This document shows positions 61,262-64,000 of a DNA stretch of 64,000 bases, in pieces. Position numbers and translations under genes: made by a program. The notes beneath the pieces were generated by a model that did not search any database, had not been told where the DNA came from, and worked only from the letters and a program-made list of their open reading frames with translations. The stretch comes from Clostridium sp. 12(A) (GTDB lineage: Bacteria > Bacillota > Clostridia > Lachnospirales > Lachnospiraceae): positions 806,001-870,000 of the forward strand of contig JAGI01000002.1 of the NCBI GenBank assembly GCA_000526575.1. The letters are read 5' to 3'. Positions within the stretch are counted from its first letter, which is position 1. Each line of letters begins with the position of its first letter.

Positions 61262-63916
61262 TTACTGCCAGCGGTTTTTAAGTTTTGTTTGAAGGCGGTA
61301 CAGGATGTTAAGTGCATCAATAGGGGTCATATTTCCAAGTTCCAGATCCCCTAATTCTTTTATGATATCATTATCCTTTACCGTATCAAACAGAGACATC
61401 TGCTGTAAATCCACCTCATCAGGCTTTGGTACGGCTTTTCTCTGGGTGATATTTGAATTGATTTCCGCAATCTCCTTTGCTTTAACCGTAATATCCGCTT
61501 CACTCAGCTCAGAAAGCAGCTCCTTTGCTCTGGATATGACAGTATCCGGAACTCCGGCAAGCTTTGCCACCTGGATTCCATAGCTCTTATCTGCGCCGCC
61601 TTTAATAATCTTTCTTAGAAATACAATATCATCGCCCTGTTCTTTCACGGCGATGCAGTAGTTATTCACACCACTTATAGTTCCTTCCAGCTCCGTCAGT
61701 TCATGATAATGGGTGGCAAATAAGGTTTTTGCACCAAGTACCTTGGAGTTACTGATATGCTCCACCACCGCCCATGCAATACTTAACCCATCAAAGGTAC
61801 TGGTTCCACGCCCAATTTCGTCAAGGACAATCAGGCTGTTTTTCGTAGCATTCCGAAGTATGTTGGCTACCTCTGTCATCTCTACCATGAATGTACTCTG
61901 TCCGGAAGCCAGATCATCGGATGCACCTACACGGGTAAAAATCCGGTCGCAGATTCCAATGTTAGCTTCTTCCGCTGGAACAAAGCTGCCGATTTGTGCC
62001 ATGAGCACTATAAGAGCTGTCTGCCTCATATAGGTAGACTTTCCTGCCATGTTTGGACCCGTTATAATAGAAAGACGGTTCTTACTATTATCTAAGTATG
62101 TGTCATTGGAAACGAACAGATCATCCCTCATCATCTTTTCTACCACTGGATGACGTCCATTTTTAATGTCAATCAGACCTTTTTCATTGATGAAGGGCTT
62201 CACGTAATTATTTCTGGTGGCAACAGAGGAAAGGGAGGTGATAACATCAATTCCAGCAACTGCCCGTGCTGTTTTCTGGATTCGGAGCACCTGGTCGGCA
62301 ATGGAATCACGGACTTCCGTAAATAACTGATATTCCAGGGAATACAGCTTATCCTCTGCCCCAAGAATTACATCCTCAAGTTCCTTAAGCTCATCGGTGG
62401 TATAACGCTCCGCATTGGCCAGGGTCTGTTTGCGGACAAAGTAATCCGGCACAAGATCTTTAAAGGAATTGGTAACTTCAAAGTAATAACCAAAGACCTT
62501 ATTATACTTTACCTTCAGATTTTTAATTCCGGTCTTCTCTTTTTCCTTTGTTTCCAGTTCAGCCAGCCAGGTCTTTCCTTCGGTCTTCGCATGGCGATAC
62601 TTATCGGTTTCCTCATGAAAACCCTCTTTAATAATTCCGCCCTCTCTTACGGTAATAGGCGGATCATCAATGATGGCCTTGTCAATGAGTTCCTTCACGT
62701 CCTCTAAGGGATCAAGCTCCCCATGAAGCTCTGTTAACAATTCACTGTTAAACTCATCCAATATGTTTCTAATAAACGGCAGCATCTCCAAAGAATTTTT
62801 AAAGGAAATCAAATCCCTGGGATTGGCTGTTTTATAGCTGATACGCCCGATCAGACGCTCCAGATCATAAATAGGATTCAGATACTCACAGATTTCTTCC
62901 CTGGAAATATAATTCATATTCAATTCTTCAATGGCGTTCTGGCGTTTGATAATTTCTGATTTATGTATTAATGGCTGTTCTATGTATGTACGAAGCATCC
63001 TGGCACCCATAGCTGTCTTAGTCCGGTCCAGGACCCACAAAAGGCTGCCCCGTTTTTGCTTTTCGCGAAGGGTTTCAAGAAGCTCTAAGTTTCTTCTGGT
63101 AGAAGTATCTATGATCATAAACTGACCGGTGGAATAAGGCGTAATGGTAGTTATGTGTGATAAACTGTTTTTCTGAGTTTCATACATGTACTGCATCACT
63201 GCACCAGCAGCAATGACCCCGGTATCGTAATCTTCCAGTCCAAGTCCGGAGAGTGAGCCAACCTTATAATGCTCTTTTAGGATTTTCCGGCAGACTTCAT
63301 CCGAAAAGAAATGATTATCCAGAGATGAAACGACCGCATGATAACGGTTCTTGATTTCTTCAATATCCACTCCGGAGACATAAAACGCTTCGTTGCAGAT
63401 GATTTCAGACGGGTTGAATTTATTAATCTCATCGGTCAGTTCCCGTTCAGACTCCACCTCGGTAAGGAGAAATTCTCCAGTTGTGATATCGGCAACTGAG
63501 ATTCCAAAGGTTTCTCCCACATAAACAATTCCCATAAGATAATTGTTCTTAGTTTCATCAAGGGCCTGAGCGCTTGTAATGGTTCCGGGTGTTACCACAC
63601 GGATTACCTCTCTTTTTACTAACCCTTTTGTAAGCTTTGGATCCTCCATCTGTTCAGCAATAGCGACCTTAAAGCCTTTCTGAACCAGACGGTTTAAATA
63701 AGTCTCAACGGCATGATGAGGAACGCCGCACATAGGTGCCCGTTCCTCTAATCCGCATTCTTTTCCTGTTAACGTTATTTCCAACTCCCTGGAAACGGTA
63801 ACCGCATCCTCAAAGAACATTTCGTAAAAGTCTCCCAGTCTGTAAAACAGGAGGCAGTCCGGATATTCCTTTTTTGTTTCCAGGTAGTGGGTCATCATTG
63901 GTGATAATCCAGCCAT
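61262..63916 (-). CDS. mutS: DNA mismatch repair protein MutS
   Basis: 884 residues. Mismatch-binding F-x-E in GDFYEMFFEDAV (~35-46), lever and clamp regions, then the ATPase with Walker A ITGPNMAGKSTYMRQTALIV, signature DDLASGQSTFMVEMTEVANI and Walker B LIVLDEIGRGTSTFDGLSIA, plus ATHYHELTEL. It recognises mismatches and recruits MutL. AGAGGAAAC precedes the ATG. Confidence 0.97.
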   Translation of the reverse strand: MAGLSPMMTHYLETKKEYPDCLLFYRLGDFYEMFFEDAVTVSRELEITLTGKECGLEERAPMCGVPHHAVETYLNRLVQKGFKVAIAEQMEDPKLTKGLVKREVIRVVTPGTITSAQALDETKNNYLMGIVYVGETFGISVADITTGEFLLTEVESERELTDEINKFNPSEIICNEAFYVSGVDIEEIKNRYHAVVSSLDNHFFSDEVCRKILKEHYKVGSLSGLGLEDYDTGVIAAGAVMQYMYETQKNSLSHITTITPYSTGQFMIIDTSTRRNLELLETLREKQKRGSLLWVLDRTKTAMGARMLRTYIEQPLIHKSEIIKRQNAIEELNMNYISREEICEYLNPIYDLERLIGRISYKTANPRDLISFKNSLEMLPFIRNILDEFNSELLTELHGELDPLEDVKELIDKAIIDDPPITVREGGIIKEGFHEETDKYRHAKTEGKTWLAELETKEKEKTGIKNLKVKYNKVFGYYFEVTNSFKDLVPDYFVRKQTLANAERYTTDELKELEDVILGAEDKLYSLEYQLFTEVRDSIADQVLRIQKTARAVAGIDVITSLSSVATRNNYVKPFINEKGLIDIKNGRHPVVEKMMRDDLFVSNDTYLDNSKNRLSIITGPNMAGKSTYMRQTALIVLMAQIGSFVPAEEANIGICDRIFTRVGASDDLASGQSTFMVEMTEVANILRNATKNSLIVLDEIGRGTSTFDGLSIAWAVVEHISNSKVLGAKTLFATHYHELTELEGTISGVNNYCIAVKEQGDDIVFLRKIIKGGADKSYGIQVAKLAGVPDTVISRAKELLSELSEADITVKAKEIAEINSNITQRKAVPKPDEVDLQQMSLFDTVKDNDIIKELGDLELGNMTPIDALNILYRLQTKLKNRWQ

Positions 63917-63943
63917 GCTGTTTTGTTTCCTCTTTTCTTATTA

Positions 63944-64000
63944 TTATGGTCTTAAAGTTCCCATGTAATAGAATCCTTTTGATTCGTCAAGATACACATT
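63944..64000 (-). CDS. C-terminal end of an upstream gene, probably miaB
   Basis: Nineteen codons are open to the window edge and read NVYLDESKGFYYMGTLRP before the stop at 63944, 27 bp before mutS. MiaB precedes mutS in many Clostridia and ends in a TRAM domain with similar character. The fragment is too short to be sure; another frame (ending ITWEL) is also open. Confidence 0.4.
   Translation of the reverse strand, partial: NVYLDESKGFYYMGTLRP

Overview
This window looks like chromosome from a low-GC Gram-positive anaerobe of the class Clostridia, most likely a Lachnospiraceae member (Lacrimispora/Clostridium saccharolyticum-like). That placement is inferred from gene content and order: rng-rplU-prp-rpmA-obg, a lexA/yneA SOS pair, an electron-bifurcating lactate dehydrogenase operon, a glmS ribozyme, a sepF-yggS pair, minCDE-rodA next to mreCD, and miaB-mutS-mutL-miaA. 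No rRNA, tRNA, CRISPR array or intact insertion sequence was recognised.

Layout. (1) 1-8.7 kb, + strand: end of a B12-binding radical SAM gene, its DUF2344 partner, RNase G, then (after an inverted MFS gene) rplU-prp-rpmA, obg, yhbY, nadD, yqeK and rsfS, a ribosome-assembly block. (2) 8.7-13.8 kb: lexA and a divergent LysM/YneA-like gene sharing four SOS boxes, a Tet(M)-like ribosome-protection GTPase, a YtvI-type membrane protein and a DedA protein. (3) 13.9-16.8 kb: a LysR regulator divergent from an AtuA/DUF4387 pair. (4) 17.0-23.4 kb: a GntR/FCD regulator, paired palindromic operators, and lactate permease, EtfB, EtfA (with ferredoxin domain) and lactate dehydrogenase. (5) 23.4-33.9 kb: an AT-rich accessory region with a YcxB-like gene between twin terminators, a tyrosine recombinase, an arsenic operon (arsR-arsR-acr3-arsC-arsD-arsA), an unrecognised protein with phosphoribosyltransferase-like motifs, a short broken ORF and two small exported proteins. 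(6) 34-38.2 kb, - strand: LCP cell-wall ligase, NlpC/P60-like hydrolase, HAD phosphatase. (7) 38.3-40.5 kb: glmS ribozyme and glmS. (8) 40.5-64 kb, almost all - strand: cytidylate-kinase-like protein, rluD, lspA, aroB, sepF, yggS, HlyD-like membrane protein, P-loop protein, D,D-carboxypeptidase, mgsA, rodA, minE, minD, minC, PBP2, mreD, mreC, radC, DUF4321, methionine gamma-lyase-like, miaA, mutL, mutS and the last codons of a gene that is probably miaB.

How it works together. Most of the window is housekeeping: ribosome maturation, wall elongation and septum placement, and mismatch repair. The lactate operon would allow NAD-dependent lactate oxidation driven by ferredoxin, under a lactate-responsive GntR regulator. 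The ars operon detoxifies arsenate (ArsC) and exports arsenite (Acr3, with ArsA/ArsD). The least explained stretch is 30.5-33.9 kb.

All functions are read from motifs and family resemblance in the translated sequence; no database search was run.
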